A DNA stretch of 64,000 nucleotides from Levilactobacillus fujinensis (GTDB lineage Bacteria; Bacillota; Bacilli; Lactobacillales; Lactobacillaceae): NCBI RefSeq assembly GCF_003946335.1, contig NZ_RHNX01000006.1, forward strand, positions 1 to 64,000. The letters are read 5' to 3'. Below, one piece after another: positions 10,208-20,216 of the stretch. Numbering within the stretch: position 1 is the stretch's first letter; the number at the start of each line of letters is the position of its first letter. The translations under genes and the position numbers were made by a program. The notes beneath the pieces were generated by a model. That model saw nothing but the letters and a program-made list of their open reading frames with translations, made no database searches and had not been told where the DNA came from.

Positions 10208-11083
10208 TTAGAAATACGTGATTTGATAAGCCGCCTGGAAACTCTGGTGAGCGGCAAGCCGATTGATGGCAACCTTTGTTTCCAGGTTCCCTGTGGCTTG
10301 AACGTCGTCCGCTAAGCCCCACCATGGCTCGATACAAATAAATGGGGCCTGTTTCGGGTACGGTGACCAGATACCCACATAGGGTGACGCAACCGTCAAG
10401 GCAATGCCGTGATCATTGACTGCACTGCTCAGCATGAGGGTTGTCTCCTGATTGTCCAGCGCGAGAACCTGTGCATCGTGATCAAATAACTTATGAGCCA
10501 ATTGTAATGGCTGCGTTAAGTCGAATGGTACCGTGTGCCCAGTATCACTATATGGTCCGACAAGTGGCACCCGCTGATATGTTTGTTTGGGAGAGACCGT
10601 GATTTGGTAATCAGTAAAGTCGGCAGTCGCCTCACCCAAGGGAACGTTGAATCCGGGATGAGCGCCAAATGAAAAGACCAGCGGCGTATCGGCCGGATTA
10701 ACAACCTCTGCGGCCACCTTTAGTTGGTGATCGATCAGTGTATAGGTAATCGTCAGGGTGAAGTCGCTAGGAAATAGCTGATGACTCTGTTCGTCGGCAA
10801 TCAACTGTAAGCTCAGTGCTGTATCCGTTTGCGCAACCACTTGAAATTTACGGTCACGGGCGAATCCGTGCTGTGTCATCTGATAGGTCTTGCCGGCAAG
10901 TTGATACCGATTATCTTGTAGGCGGCCCACGATGGGAAATAGGAATGGCGCGTGGCGGCCCCAGTAAGCCTTATCTGCCTGCCACATGTATTCCAAGTGA
11001 CTGTTGTTATCCTGAACGCTGGTTAACTCGGCGCCCAAGGGATTAATCTTAACCGTTAAATACGTGTTCTTTAACGTTAGCAT
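10208..11083 (-). CDS. Aldose 1-epimerase family protein (LacX-like)
   Basis: A 291-residue protein of the galactose-mutarotase fold. FSFGAHPGFNVPL carries the conserved active-site histidine, with GFARDRKF earlier and FICIEPWWGLADD near the end supplying other sugar-contact residues. Members interconvert alpha and beta anomers of hexoses or hexose phosphates. It stands alone between plsY and the hslU terminator, and no sugar-catabolic genes flank it, so the substrate is open. The initial MLTLKNTYLTVKINPLGAEL matches the family start. Confidence 0.88.
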   Translation of the reverse strand: MLTLKNTYLTVKINPLGAELTSVQDNNSHLEYMWQADKAYWGRHAPFLFPIVGRLQDNRYQLAGKTYQMTQHGFARDRKFQVVAQTDTALSLQLIADEQSHQLFPSDFTLTITYTLIDHQLKVAAEVVNPADTPLVFSFGAHPGFNVPLGEATADFTDYQITVSPKQTYQRVPLVGPYSDTGHTVPFDLTQPLQLAHKLFDHDAQVLALDNQETTLMLSSAVNDHGIALTVASPYVGIWSPYPKQAPFICIEPWWGLADDVQATGNLETKVAINRLAAHQSFQAAYQITYF

Positions 11084-11340
11084 TGTAAGTTCCTCCCATA
11101 GTACTTTTTTATGACGAAGATTAAATGACCTAAATAAGCGGTTAAAAGGGATCTGAAAGCGGCATAGCTATCTGGCCCATTGTTCAGACAGAGCCTTTCC
11201 CATGGTCTGTGAAACGTAAGCCTAACTGATACTTTTAGGGATAAATGGGTCAGTCATTTAGTGGCAGCTACCATTTTCTATAGTGGCCAACAAGCTTAGC
11301 CAGGGTGCGGCCTTATACGCATCATCATACCTGATTGACG

Positions 11341-11371
11341 AAAAAAGGGCCAAGACAACCGTCTCAGCCCC
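11341..11371 (-). terminator. Intrinsic terminator of the hslU operon
   Basis: On the minus strand GGGCTGAGAC pairs with GTCTTGGCCC (two G-T wobbles), followed by six T's. It lies about 10 bp past the hslU stop and ends the rbgA-to-hslU cluster. Confidence 0.85.
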
Positions 11372-11380
11372 ACAAATTAT

Positions 11381-12793
11381 TTACAGGATGTAACGCGACA
11401 GGTCCTTGTTCTGCACAATGTCACCAATCTTATCATTGACGTAGCTTTCAGTAATCGTTACATCACCGGTACCCATGTCGGGGCCTTCAAACAGCAGGTC
11501 TTCCAACAGCTTTTCCAGAACAGTTTGTAGACGACGTGCGCCAATATTTTGGTTTTCATGGTTCAGTTCAAAGGCCAGGTCGGCAATCCGCTCAATCGCT
11601 TCCATGGTGAATGTGACCTTAACGTTGTCCGTGCCGATCAATGCAATATATTGCTTGATCAAAGCGTTATTAGGCTCCGTCAAAATTTTAACGAAATCGT
11701 CTTTACTCAGGTCGTTCAATTCGACTCGAATTGGGAAACGACCTTGTAGCTCAGCAATCAGATCGCTTGGCTTGGATTCAGCGAATGCCCCGGCTGCGAT
11801 GAACAGAATGTGATCGGTGTCAATCGTCCCGTACTTGGTCTTAACCTGTGTTCCTTCAACGATTGGTAAGATATCGCGTTGAACCCCCTCACGGGAAACG
11901 TCGCCACTATTTTGGCCACTGCCCTTAGCAATTTTATCAATTTCATCGAGGAAGATAATGCCAGTATTTTCAGCTCGTTTGATAGCGTCATGATTGATAT
12001 CGGCGTTGTTGACCAGTTTTTCGGACTCTTCAGCAACCAAAATTTCCCGTGCTTCGGCGACCGTAACTGTCCGCTTGATACGCTTTTTAGGCATAATAGC
12101 GCCCAACGTATCATTGAGGTCCACACCCATTTGGCCTAGCATGTTGTTGTCACCCGCGTTGGCTTGTTGGGGATCATCCATTTCGATTTCGACCATATGC
12201 GTTTCGAGCAGACCCTTGTCGAGTTGTTCAGATAAGGACAAGCGTTCGTTACGAATGTCATCGGTGACTTCTTCGTCTTCACTTGGTGCAGTTGGCGTCT
12301 GACCATTCTGCATCTGGGAGAACATATTCATCATGTTGGCAAACTCATTGTTGTTCTTATTTTCCTTCTTCTTAGCGGGTGCCAGCAACTTTACCAGTCG
12401 CTTGTTAGCGGCTTGAATGGCATCAGCACGAACATTCTTGAACTGATCTTGCTTTTCCATGGCAACGGAAACTTCGACCAAATCACGGACCATAGACTCT
12501 ACATCGCGACCAACGTACCCAACTTCGGTAAACTTGCTGGCTTCGACCTTGGTAAATGGGGCGTGAACGATCTTAGCTAACCGACGGGCAATTTCAGTTT
12601 TCCCAACCCCGGTCGGTCCGATCATCAACATGTTCTTAGGTGAAATTTCTTCTTGCATGGCGGTGTCTAGTTGCATGCGACGGTAGCGGTTACGTAGAGC
12701 AATCGCAATCGCCCGCTTGGCTTCGTCCTGGCCAATAACGTATTGATCGAGTAAGGCAACGACTTCTTTAGGTGTTTTATTAATGGCGTCCAC
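11381..12793 (-). CDS. hslU: HslU (ClpY) unfoldase ATPase
   Basis: AAA+ hexamer that unfolds substrates and feeds them to the HslV peptidase. The 470-residue protein has the Walker [15 protein letters not shown], the pore loop GYVGRD, an intermediate (I) domain of mixed, partly low-complexity sequence around residues 120-230, Walker B IIFLDEIDKIA and a C-terminal end, RYIL, that in this family docks into HslV. It starts about 20 bp after hslV. Confidence 0.97.
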   Translation of the reverse strand: MDAINKTPKEVVALLDQYVIGQDEAKRAIAIALRNRYRRMQLDTAMQEEISPKNMLMIGPTGVGKTEIARRLAKIVHAPFTKVEASKFTEVGYVGRDVESMVRDLVEVSVAMEKQDQFKNVRADAIQAANKRLVKLLAPAKKKENKNNNEFANMMNMFSQMQNGQTPTAPSEDEEVTDDIRNERLSLSEQLDKGLLETHMVEIEMDDPQQANAGDNNMLGQMGVDLNDTLGAIMPKKRIKRTVTVAEAREILVAEESEKLVNNADINHDAIKRAENTGIIFLDEIDKIAKGSGQNSGDVSREGVQRDILPIVEGTQVKTKYGTIDTDHILFIAAGAFAESKPSDLIAELQGRFPIRVELNDLSKDDFVKILTEPNNALIKQYIALIGTDNVKVTFTMEAIERIADLAFELNHENQNIGARRLQTVLEKLLEDLLFEGPDMGTGDVTITESYVNDKIGDIVQNKDLSRYIL

Positions 12794-12813
12794 AATGGAT
12801 TCCTCCGTTTCGA

Positions 12814-13356
12814 TTAAAGTTCTTCAGAAATAACATTTTCGTTGGTAAAGATATCGATGCCACCAGCGATATGAATGGCGCTTTCAGCAATTTCCTTGGC
12901 GCTCATATCTTTGGCGTGGTGGTGTAAGGCGGTGGCAGCGGCTAAGGCGAAGTTCCCACCAGAACCGATGGCTAAGATGTCATCATCGGGCGCAATGACT
13001 TCACCGGAACCAGAAACCAACAACATTTCATCCTTATCCATGACGATCAGTAAGGCCTCCAATTTTTGTAAGGCTTGGTCGGAACGCCACAATTTAGCGA
13101 GTTCGACAGCTGCTCGTTGGAGGTTACCGCTGTATTCGTTGAGTTGGCTCTCAAATTTTTCCTCGAGGTTGAAGGCGTCGGCAACACTGCCGGCAAAGCC
13201 AACAACGACTTGGTTGTTATAAATGCGCCGAATCTTGTGGGCGGTCCCCTTCATGATAACCTTTTCACCCATTGTCACTTGTCCGTCGCCGGCCATGGCA
13301 TTATGGCCGTTATGCCGAACTGCGCAGATGGTGGTTGCTTCAAATTTTACTGGCAT
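12814..13356 (-). CDS. hslV: HslV (ClpQ) peptidase subunit
   Basis: Proteasome-beta-like N-terminal-nucleophile peptidase that partners HslU. The 180-residue protein contains [20 protein letters not shown], then [11 protein letters not shown] and [13 protein letters not shown]. The only plausible start is the ATG at 13356 (AAGGAG upstream), giving [10 protein letters not shown]. Thr-Thr, the nucleophile position of E. coli HslV, thus sits seven residues in, behind a proline-led extension; Bacillus ClpQ has a short extension with an N-terminal Ser. Proline cannot be the nucleophile, so processing to expose Thr, or loss of activity, is implied. The gene lies 17 bp after xerC. Confidence 0.94.
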   Translation of the reverse strand: MPVKFEATTICAVRHNGHNAMAGDGQVTMGEKVIMKGTAHKIRRIYNNQVVVGFAGSVADAFNLEEKFESQLNEYSGNLQRAAVELAKLWRSDQALQKLEALLIVMDKDEMLLVSGSGEVIAPDDDILAIGSGGNFALAAATALHHHAKDMSAKEIAESAIHIAGGIDIFTNENVISEEL

Positions 13357-13372
13357 AGTTTCATCAATCTCC

Positions 13373-14308
13373 TTACGATTGTTTTGTGTGATCAGACTTT
13401 TCTTCAGTGGCCCGTGGGAAGAACTGGCGGTAATCACGCTGTAGGTGTTCCCGGGTCACATGGGTGTAGATCTGGGTGGTCGACAAGCTGCTATGGCCCA
13501 ACAGCTCTTGGACCGACCGTAGATCTGCGCCCCGGTTAAGCAGGTGCGTGGCAAATGTGTGCCGCAACATGTGGGGATGAATATCCGTAGTGAGACTGCT
13601 ACGTTTGATAACCTGATTCAACAGGTAAGTCACCCCAGCTGGCGTCAACTGTTCCCCTCGCGCATTGATAAAGACGTACGGATGGGTACGGTTGAACTTT
13701 GTCATCAGCGGCGTACGCGCGGCTGTGAAGTAGCACTTCACGGCATCACTAGCGTAATTACCAAACGGGACGTAGCGTTCCTTGTTACCTTTCCCATGAA
13801 TCAACATGATACGATTATCGAAATCAATGTCAGGCAACGTGAGGTTAACGCACTCACTGACCCGAATACCGGTGCCGTACAGAACCTCAAGTACGGCCGA
13901 ATCACGCGTTGCTAATTGCGTATTCGGATTAGCGGCTGCGGCCGTAAACAGCGCGGTCATTTCCCGTTCATAGAAGAACCGGGGCAAATGATTCTGATGG
14001 TGTTTGAGTTGGACGTAGGCGAACGGGTCGTCTTCGGCCAACTCATTACTCATCAGAAAACTGTAAAGCGATCGCAACGTGGAAAGCTTACGGGCAATAG
14101 TCGTGCGGGCGTAATGGTGGTCATATAGATCGCTCAGGTAGACCTCAACGTCCAGCTGATCAATTTTTGACCACGGTTTGACCCCACCATTATCGGTTAA
14201 AAACTGCGTAAACTCTTCGATGTCTTCGCGGTAGGCCTTAACCGTTTCCGGTGAGTATTGCCGTTCACCGCTAAGATACGTCATGAACTGAGAGACCGAT
14301 TCATCCAC
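13373..14308 (-). CDS. xerC: Tyrosine recombinase XerC (CodV-type)
   Basis: Resolves chromosome dimers at dif with XerD. The protein has the N-terminal SAM-like DNA-binding domain ([12 protein letters not shown]...) and the catalytic domain with YGTGIRVSE (Arg), [12 protein letters not shown] (HxxR), [15 protein letters not shown] (His and catalytic Tyr). An in-frame GTG lies within the AGGAGGTG ribosome site; the GTG at 14308, eight bases downstream of AGGAGG, is the real start (311 residues). Its place just before hslV-hslU matches codV-clpQ-clpY of Bacillus. Confidence 0.95.
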   Translation of the reverse strand: MDESVSQFMTYLSGERQYSPETVKAYREDIEEFTQFLTDNGGVKPWSKIDQLDVEVYLSDLYDHHYARTTIARKLSTLRSLYSFLMSNELAEDDPFAYVQLKHHQNHLPRFFYEREMTALFTAAAANPNTQLATRDSAVLEVLYGTGIRVSECVNLTLPDIDFDNRIMLIHGKGNKERYVPFGNYASDAVKCYFTAARTPLMTKFNRTHPYVFINARGEQLTPAGVTYLLNQVIKRSSLTTDIHPHMLRHTFATHLLNRGADLRSVQELLGHSSLSTTQIYTHVTREHLQRDYRQFFPRATEEKSDHTKQS

Positions 14309-14551
14309 GAAAAACACCTCCTGTACGTGTTAATGCTAGCAAACAGCCTTGAAAAACACAACTAACTCATCAAAATGGCGGTCTGTCGACTGGCCATGTG
14401 GTGAGTTCAGCCGCCTTGCCGGCCGGTTACGCCATAGGGCCAGTCTAAGAGCCGCGTGGTTTTCAATCCGGAATCCCGAATCGCCGGTTGACGGCCCCAT
14501 ATCTGGTAGCCGCGGTGCATCCAGTAAAATCCGCTATTCGTAGTCCCATAC
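14309..14551. other. Non-coding stretch between xerC and topA
   Basis: About 300 bp with no convincing gene on either strand. It ends in the topA terminator. The part around 14405-14520 holds GC-rich words (CGCCTTGCCGGCCGG and CCCCATATCTGG) that also occur in the insert of the repeat near 36340, so it may be a worn copy of the same hairpin sequence. Confidence 0.5.
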
Positions 14552-14600
14552 AAATAGGCATTGGCAGTCCCTCCACGAGGGAAACTGCCAACGCCTATTT
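14552..14600 (-). terminator. Long hairpin terminator between topA and xerC
   Basis: AAATAGGCATTGGCAGT pairs with ACTGCCAACGCCTATTT (one wobble), with a small inner CCCTC/GAGGG stem. It follows the topA stop by about 16 bp. T-rich sequence is clearer on the plus-strand side, so it may work in both directions or mainly as a 3'-end stabiliser. Confidence 0.7.
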
Positions 14601-14615
14601 TAATTTTAGTCTTGC

Positions 14616-16727
14616 TTACTTTTGCGGGGCTTCTTCGTAGTCGCCGTTCGGACAGACGATTTGCACGCCGCCACGAATCTTCTTGGCAACTAAGTAGTGA
14701 CCATCCTTCGGGCAATCACGACCGACTGGCTTGTCCCATGAGACAAAGTCACAGTCGGGATAGCGTGAACAACCGTAGAAGATCCGGTTCTTCTTAGACT
14801 TCCGTTCGATGACTTGTCCCTTATGACAAACGGGACAAACGACACCAATCTCCTTAACAATTGGTTTGGTGTTACGACAATCAGGAAAACGTGAGCAAGC
14901 GTAGAATTTCCCGTAGCGCCCCATCTTGATGACCATCGGTGCACCACAGATGTCACAGTCAAAACCAGCGGGTTCATCACGAATCTGAATCTTTTCGATA
15001 GCATCCTCGGCATGAGCGACTTCCGTTGAGAATGGTTTATAGAAGGTGTCAATGACCTTGACCCAGTCCTGGTGGCCCTCTTCGATGCCATCTAATTCAT
15101 GTTCCAAATTGGCCGTGAAGTCAACGTTGACCACGTCTGGGAAGTACTCGTTGATGATGCCATCGACGATTTCGCCCAGTTCGGTTGGCTCAAAACGCCG
15201 ACCGACTAATTTGACGTAATACCGTCGTTGAATCGTGTCCAACGTTGGTGCGTAAGTTGATGGTCGGCCGACGCCGTTTTCTTCCAGCGCCTTAATCAGG
15301 TTGGCTTCAGAATAACGTGCAGGCGGCTGGGTAAAGTGTTGGGCCGGATCGGTTTTGGCCAAGTTGACTTGGTCACCGATCTCAAGATCAGGTAATAGAT
15401 TATCCTTTTCTTTATTATCCTTATAGATCTTTAAGAACCCTTCAAACTTCATTTTTGATCCATTGGCCCGGAACGTCACACCGTTTTGTTCCAACGTGAC
15501 GGCCATGGTATCCATGACAGCATTCGTCATTTGACTGGCCACGAATCGGTTCCAAATCAGTTGATAAAGCCGAAATTGGTCCTTGTTGAGGCGCTCCTTC
15601 AGACTAGCCGGTGTCCGGAAGACAGAGGTTGGCCGAATCGCTTCATGGGCGTCTTGAGCACCTTCTGGTAACTTTCCCTTGATGGGTTTAGTTGCAGCAT
15701 ATTCGGCACCGTATTTTTCGTGCAGGAAGGTTGAAGCCTCGTGCTTGGCAATGCTTGAGATTCGCGTGGAGTCGGTCCGCATATAGGTAATGAGCCCCTG
15801 TGTGCCTTCCTTACCCAGGTTGATTCCTTCGTAAAGCTGTTGGGCAGCCATCATGGTCTTTCGCGTCCGAAAATTAAGCTTCCGGTTAGCGTCTTGTTGC
15901 ATGGAACTGGTCGTAAATGGTGGTTGGGGTGAACGCTTCCGTTCCTTCCGGACAACGTTCACGATGTCAAACTTGCCCTTTTTGTCGAGCTTGCCCAAAA
16001 CTTCCTGAACGGCCGTATTGTCCTTCAAACTAGCTTTCTTGCCGTTAAGTCCGTAGAAGCTTGCGTCAAATGCATGCCGTGCCTTCTTGAACTCACCGTC
16101 GATCGTCCAATATTCTTCAGGAACAAAGGCCTTGATTTCCTTTTCTCGCTCGATGATCAGTGACAGAGCGATGGACTGAACTCGCCCAGCACTAAGTCCC
16201 TTCTTCACCTTTTTCCAGAGCAGAGGTGAAATTGAATAACCCACTAAGCGGTCAAGAATTCGCCGTGCTTGTTGGGCATTGACCAGATCCATGTCAATGG
16301 TTCGGGGTGTCTTGAAGGCCTCTTTGACGGCGTCTTTCGTGATTTCGTTAAACGTAACACGGTTCTTATCGGTTACATCTAGGTTTAAGACGTGGGCCAA
16401 ATGCCACGCGATGGATTCCCCTTCACGGTCAGGGTCAGATGCAAGGTAGACGGCTTTGGCCTTTTTAGCTTCCGACCGTAGTCCCTTGATGACGTCACCC
16501 TTACCACGAATGGAAATGTAGTGTGGATCATAGTTATTTTCGGTGTCGACCCCCATCGAACTCTTTGGTAAATCACGCACATGTCCCAGACTTGGCATGA
16601 CCTTGTAGGTGCGACCTAAATATTTTTCGATCGTTTTCGCTTTTGCTGGTGATTCAACGATAACTAATTTTTTTTGCGTTTTTCGCCGTTTCTTGGTGCT
16701 TGCTGTTGGTTTAGACTTAGTCGGCAA
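14616..16727 (-). CDS. topA: DNA topoisomerase I
   Basis: Type IA topoisomerase that relaxes negative supercoils. The 703-residue protein has the TOPRIM motif [19 protein letters not shown] after a Lys-rich N-terminal tail, [14 protein letters not shown], the active site [10 protein letters not shown], and two intact C-terminal zinc fingers (CDICGAP...CSRFPDC, CPVCHKG...CSRYPDC). A third finger is worn (CPKDG...VC). It follows dprA and precedes xerC, the standard order in lactobacilli. Confidence 0.98.
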   Translation of the reverse strand: MPTKSKPTASTKKRRKTQKKLVIVESPAKAKTIEKYLGRTYKVMPSLGHVRDLPKSSMGVDTENNYDPHYISIRGKGDVIKGLRSEAKKAKAVYLASDPDREGESIAWHLAHVLNLDVTDKNRVTFNEITKDAVKEAFKTPRTIDMDLVNAQQARRILDRLVGYSISPLLWKKVKKGLSAGRVQSIALSLIIEREKEIKAFVPEEYWTIDGEFKKARHAFDASFYGLNGKKASLKDNTAVQEVLGKLDKKGKFDIVNVVRKERKRSPQPPFTTSSMQQDANRKLNFRTRKTMMAAQQLYEGINLGKEGTQGLITYMRTDSTRISSIAKHEASTFLHEKYGAEYAATKPIKGKLPEGAQDAHEAIRPTSVFRTPASLKERLNKDQFRLYQLIWNRFVASQMTNAVMDTMAVTLEQNGVTFRANGSKMKFEGFLKIYKDNKEKDNLLPDLEIGDQVNLAKTDPAQHFTQPPARYSEANLIKALEENGVGRPSTYAPTLDTIQRRYYVKLVGRRFEPTELGEIVDGIINEYFPDVVNVDFTANLEHELDGIEEGHQDWVKVIDTFYKPFSTEVAHAEDAIEKIQIRDEPAGFDCDICGAPMVIKMGRYGKFYACSRFPDCRNTKPIVKEIGVVCPVCHKGQVIERKSKKNRIFYGCSRYPDCDFVSWDKPVGRDCPKDGHYLVAKKIRGGVQIVCPNGDYEEAPQK

Positions 16728-16861
16728 ATCACATTACTCCCTCGAATGATAGACGATAAAGGCCCATTTGGTGCGGACCGTCACCTCTATTTGATTTGTT
16801 TTTACGACGAACTTAGAGTTCGCTAATTTATTCACTATAATCCCACACATGATATTTCAAG

Positions 16862-17755
16862 TCAGGGCCACTTGTCAACTAAAACTTCTTCCATTATATG
16901 TTCTGAATTCAAGATGGGTTTCGCTCCGGCCAAGATTAATTCGTTGGTTCCAACCGAATTTTTTCCATCGATAGTCCCCGGAACGGCCAGTACATTTCGA
17001 TTTTCTTGCAGGGCAATGTTAGCGGTAATCAGGCTTCCGGAGTGATGTGCAGCTTCAATCACCAAGACACTTTGTGAAAGACCGGCAATAATGCGGTTGC
17101 GTTCCGGAAAATGGTGGCGCGCGCCCTGCGTTCCCCACGGATATTCTGAAAAAATAAGTTGCTGGTGCGTCAGGATAGTCATTAAATCGCGGTTTGCTGC
17201 GGGATAGCAACGATCCAACCCCGTACCGATGACGGCGATGGTCTTGCCACAATGGGCGAGCGCGACCTGATGGGTCATTGTGTCGACCCCCTGAGCCAGC
17301 CCAGACACTAAACAGATTCCCCTTTCAACAACTGCTGGCAACAAGAGTCGCATCGCCCGAATGGCATACGGCGTGGGGTGGCGGGTCCCCACCACGGCTA
17401 GTTGTGGCGCATGCAGCAAGCGGATATCCCCCAGAAAGAATAGAGCTACCGGAGGGGCGTAGGTTTCCTTCAGTTGTTCTGGATATGCTGCGTCGGCGAT
17501 GGTTAAACAGCCACTATGTGCAAGATTAGTCGCGATGATGGCATCTAGTTCGGCTGAGAAGAGATGTTGGGTAATAGCTGTGGTCCGTTTTTCGGATAAA
17601 TCGAGACCCGTCAGCATGGTCATTAAGGTCCGAGCGTTGATGTACGTCAGCTGCGGATGATCTAAGGTCCAGTGCCAGCAGGCTGTGGTTGTCCCGTGGC
17701 CAATTCCGGGGATGAGTGGTAAGCGCATGAAAAAATCACGAAGTGTTAGTTGCAT
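16862..17755 (-). CDS. dprA: DNA-processing protein A
   Basis: Binds incoming single-stranded DNA and loads RecA during natural transformation. The 297-residue protein has the Rossmann-like DprA domain: VVGTRHPTPYA, VSGLAQGVDTMTHQ, VIGTGLDRCYPA and PERNRIIAGLSQSVLVIEA. The C-terminal winged helix seen in longer members is absent or minimal. It lies between rnhB and topA. It is often kept in species where competence is not observed, so its presence does not prove transformability. Confidence 0.95.
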   Translation of the reverse strand: MQLTLRDFFMRLPLIPGIGHGTTTACWHWTLDHPQLTYINARTLMTMLTGLDLSEKRTTAITQHLFSAELDAIIATNLAHSGCLTIADAAYPEQLKETYAPPVALFFLGDIRLLHAPQLAVVGTRHPTPYAIRAMRLLLPAVVERGICLVSGLAQGVDTMTHQVALAHCGKTIAVIGTGLDRCYPAANRDLMTILTHQQLIFSEYPWGTQGARHHFPERNRIIAGLSQSVLVIEAAHHSGSLITANIALQENRNVLAVPGTIDGKNSVGTNELILAGAKPILNSEHIMEEVLVDKWP

Positions 17756-17782
17756 AAGGCAACCTCCTTTTCCCTTTTAGGG

Positions 17783-18568
17783 TTAACTCCGTGATTTATT
17801 CGCGATTATTTTTTGTACGGGTGAAAAAGTTTTGCGATGAATTGGTGTAACGCCCCGATCGGCCAGTCCAGCTAGATGTTCGGCCGTGCCATAGCCGGCG
17901 TTCTGCGCGAAGCCATAGCCGGGATAAAGCTGATCATAAGTTGCCATTAAATGGTCCCGGTAGACCTTGGCCACGATGCTGGCTGCGGCGACACTGGCGC
18001 TTTTGGCGTCCCCCTTGATCAGTCGCGTCTGGGGCAAGTCCACTGGAATCTGCATGGCATCCACGATGAGATGCTGGGGTGCTAAGCCTAAACCGAGGAC
18101 AGCTCGTTGCATGGCAACCCGGGTGGCCTGATAGATGTTGATTTGGTCAATGAGTTGGGGACTTCCGATACCAATGCTGACGGCCTGTGCTTGGGCCAGA
18201 ATCAGTGGGTAAAGACGCTCCCGTTCCTTAGGTGTGAGCTGCTTAGAATCATTGACCAGTGGAATATCGAAGTCTGACGGCAGAATTACTGCACTCGTCA
18301 CGACCGGTCCAGCGAGTGGGCCGCGACCAACTTCATCGATACCGGCCACGAGCTGGCCCTGCTGCCAGAATGGCCGCTCGTAGTGCAACCGGTGTTGAAA
18401 AGCTGTTTCGGCTGCCGCTGCTTTAGTCAGCCGCCGTTTAATCTGTCCTAGAAGCTGCTGAGCCCCTTTGCGGGAATCTGCGGCTAACGAGTCTAGTCGC
18501 GGGTCAGCCGGGTTGACAACGTCCTTTAACGCCTGTTTTAAGTCACTTAAGCTGGGACGATCACTCAT
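17783..18568 (-). CDS. rnhB: Ribonuclease HII
   Basis: Cuts RNA in RNA/DNA hybrids, including single misincorporated ribonucleotides. Motifs [33 protein letters not shown] and [20 protein letters not shown] give the DEDD metal site. An N-terminal extension of about 70 residues, common in Bacillus and lactobacilli, precedes the catalytic domain. The likely start, [10 protein letters not shown] at 18568, overlaps the end of rbgA by eight bases (translational coupling); a start 14 codons further upstream is possible but has no good ribosome site. Confidence 0.95.
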   Translation of the reverse strand: MSDRPSLSDLKQALKDVVNPADPRLDSLAADSRKGAQQLLGQIKRRLTKAAAAETAFQHRLHYERPFWQQGQLVAGIDEVGRGPLAGPVVTSAVILPSDFDIPLVNDSKQLTPKERERLYPLILAQAQAVSIGIGSPQLIDQINIYQATRVAMQRAVLGLGLAPQHLIVDAMQIPVDLPQTRLIKGDAKSASVAAASIVAKVYRDHLMATYDQLYPGYGFAQNAGYGTAEHLAGLADRGVTPIHRKTFSPVQKIIANKSRS

Positions 18569-19421
18569 CGGACTCATCGCCTTTAGGGGCGCGGTCGAGG
18601 GTGAAGCCACCGAGCTTGCGGTGACGGGCGTCTAAGATGAAGCGTTCGCTGGCCCGTTCATAGTCGTCACGCATACCGACTTTTTCGGTGATCTTCAAGA
18701 GCAGGTCAACATCGCTAAGCTCCAGATCAGCCGGTGCTAAGTGATAGCGCTCGGTCAAAGCCGGTGCATAGTACTGCCGAAAGAAACTCAGGCCATACAG
18801 GGCGACATCGTCCTTAGCATACAGTTTCTCTTTGATGGCACCGGTTAGTGCTAACTCTTGGGCAGTCGTTTGGTCCTTGAACTTGGGCCACAAGATGCCG
18901 GGCGTATCAAGTAATTCCAAATGCTTGCTGGAACGCAACCATTGTTGGCCCTTGGTGACACCGGGCGTATCTCCCGTGACGGTGGCCTTACGGTTAACCA
19001 GGTGATTTAACAAAGTCGACTTCCCAACGTTCGGCACGCCAACGGTCATGGCTCGCATTGGCCGTTCTTTCAGTCCCTTTTCACGTTCGTTAGCCAATTT
19101 GTCGGCCAGAACGCTACTGGCGATCTTCGTGATCTGCTTGGGGGTCACATTGGCCCGGGAGTCGATGGCAATTGCAGCCAAGCCTTGGGACCGGTAATAG
19201 GTCATCCAAGCGGCCGTTTGTTGGGGGTCGGCAAGATCTTTTTTAGTCAAGATAATCAAATGAGGCTTGTGTTGTGCAATGCGGGCGATCTCCGGGTTAC
19301 GGGAAGCTGCAGGGATGCGGGCGTCGACTAATTCAAATACGATGTCGACGAGGTGAATATTTTCTTCCATTTGGCGAATCGCCTTGGCCATGTGGCCGGG
19401 GAACCATTGAATGGTACTCAT
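18561..19421 (-). CDS. rbgA: Ribosome biogenesis GTPase RbgA (YlqF)
   Basis: GTPase needed for late assembly of the 50S subunit. The 286-residue protein shows the circularly permuted order of the YlqF/YawG family: G4 (TKKDL) first, then G1 ([12 protein letters not shown]), G2 and G3 (DTPG). [11 protein letters not shown] at the N-terminus and the C-terminal helical domain complete it. It leads the run rbgA-rnhB-dprA-topA-xerC-hslV-hslU, with GGAGAG before the start. Confidence 0.97.
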   Translation of the reverse strand: MSTIQWFPGHMAKAIRQMEENIHLVDIVFELVDARIPAASRNPEIARIAQHKPHLIILTKKDLADPQQTAAWMTYYRSQGLAAIAIDSRANVTPKQITKIASSVLADKLANEREKGLKERPMRAMTVGVPNVGKSTLLNHLVNRKATVTGDTPGVTKGQQWLRSSKHLELLDTPGILWPKFKDQTTAQELALTGAIKEKLYAKDDVALYGLSFFRQYYAPALTERYHLAPADLELSDVDLLLKITEKVGMRDDYERASERFILDARHRKLGGFTLDRAPKGDESDE

Positions 19422-19742
19422 AATGTTCTCTCCTTTGATATATCAATGCTTCTAGCATCTTGTTGATCATAATTTTAAAAAAAGTGCCCAGAAGTGGTTA
19501 TGTAACCGTGAAAATAGACACTTGAAGTTAGTTGTCAATTTTATCAAGAGACATGTCACTGAACTTTACTTGCCTTTTGGTAATGGTGAGAAATACCTGT
19601 CTCATTTTAAGATTACTACAAAAAGGTAAAACAGAATTTTGATGAACAAATCCCATTTTACCATTTTCTAAGCTATTTTAGATACCGATGTTAAGTACAT
19701 TCGCAAAATAGTGATGTAAAGCTACTTCAGTGTAATTGTAAG
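19422..19742. other. Gene-free stretch upstream of rbgA
   Basis: About 320 bp, AT-rich. I see no gene, RNA or convincing terminator beyond short weak inverted repeats such as GTAAAA...TTTTAC. It probably contains the rbgA promoter. Confidence 0.45.
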
Positions 19743-20216
19743 TTAATGATGTGATAGGAGGACGAACATATAGATTCCCTCACCATGTTGGGGTCTGCCT
19801 AATCCAATCTCGGTGTAGTTTTTGCTAAACAGATAGGGTTTAGCAAAAATGTCTCGATTTAAATCAGAGCGACGCATCCAGGAATCCACAGAGTCTTGGC
19901 CCCATTGGGTTCCGTTTTCATAATGGACAATCGGATTAGATTTAGGCGCAAGGTAGTCGTCAATAATCCAGCCAGCATGTGACGTGTTTTCAACGTTTGG
20001 ACGAAACTATTTACCATTTTTGAACATGCGATTACTATTTTTTGTGCAATTTGGTCCGGTTTGGTAGATTCCTTTAATGGGTGTAACCCTGCTTTAATCC
20101 GATCACGATTGATCCATGCTACCGCTTTTTTCTAAACAGCAACGCTATATTTACCATATCCCCATTGGTTTCAAACGTATGCAGCAGATACGTATCCTTT
20201 CACCTGACCGTTCTTA
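19743..20216 (-). pseudogene. Decayed secreted CAP/SCP-domain protein
   Basis: The minus strand, read with frame changes, gives an SH3-like fragment (SKNGQVKGYVSAAYV, then a TGA stop, NQWGYGKYSVAV, then a TAG stop), followed by a CAP-domain sequence: AWINRDRIKAGLHPLKES, a frameshift near 20035, a third stop, HAGWIIDDYLAPKS, TQWGQDSVDSWMRRSDL and NYTEIGLGRP, ending at TAA. The order (helix with AGL.PL, HAGW, GQ..D.W, N.TEIG.G) fits bacterial CAP domains. Three in-frame stops plus a frameshift make it dead. It starts exactly at the stop codon of the LPQTN surface-protein gene, so its 5' end was replaced or lost. Confidence 0.7.
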
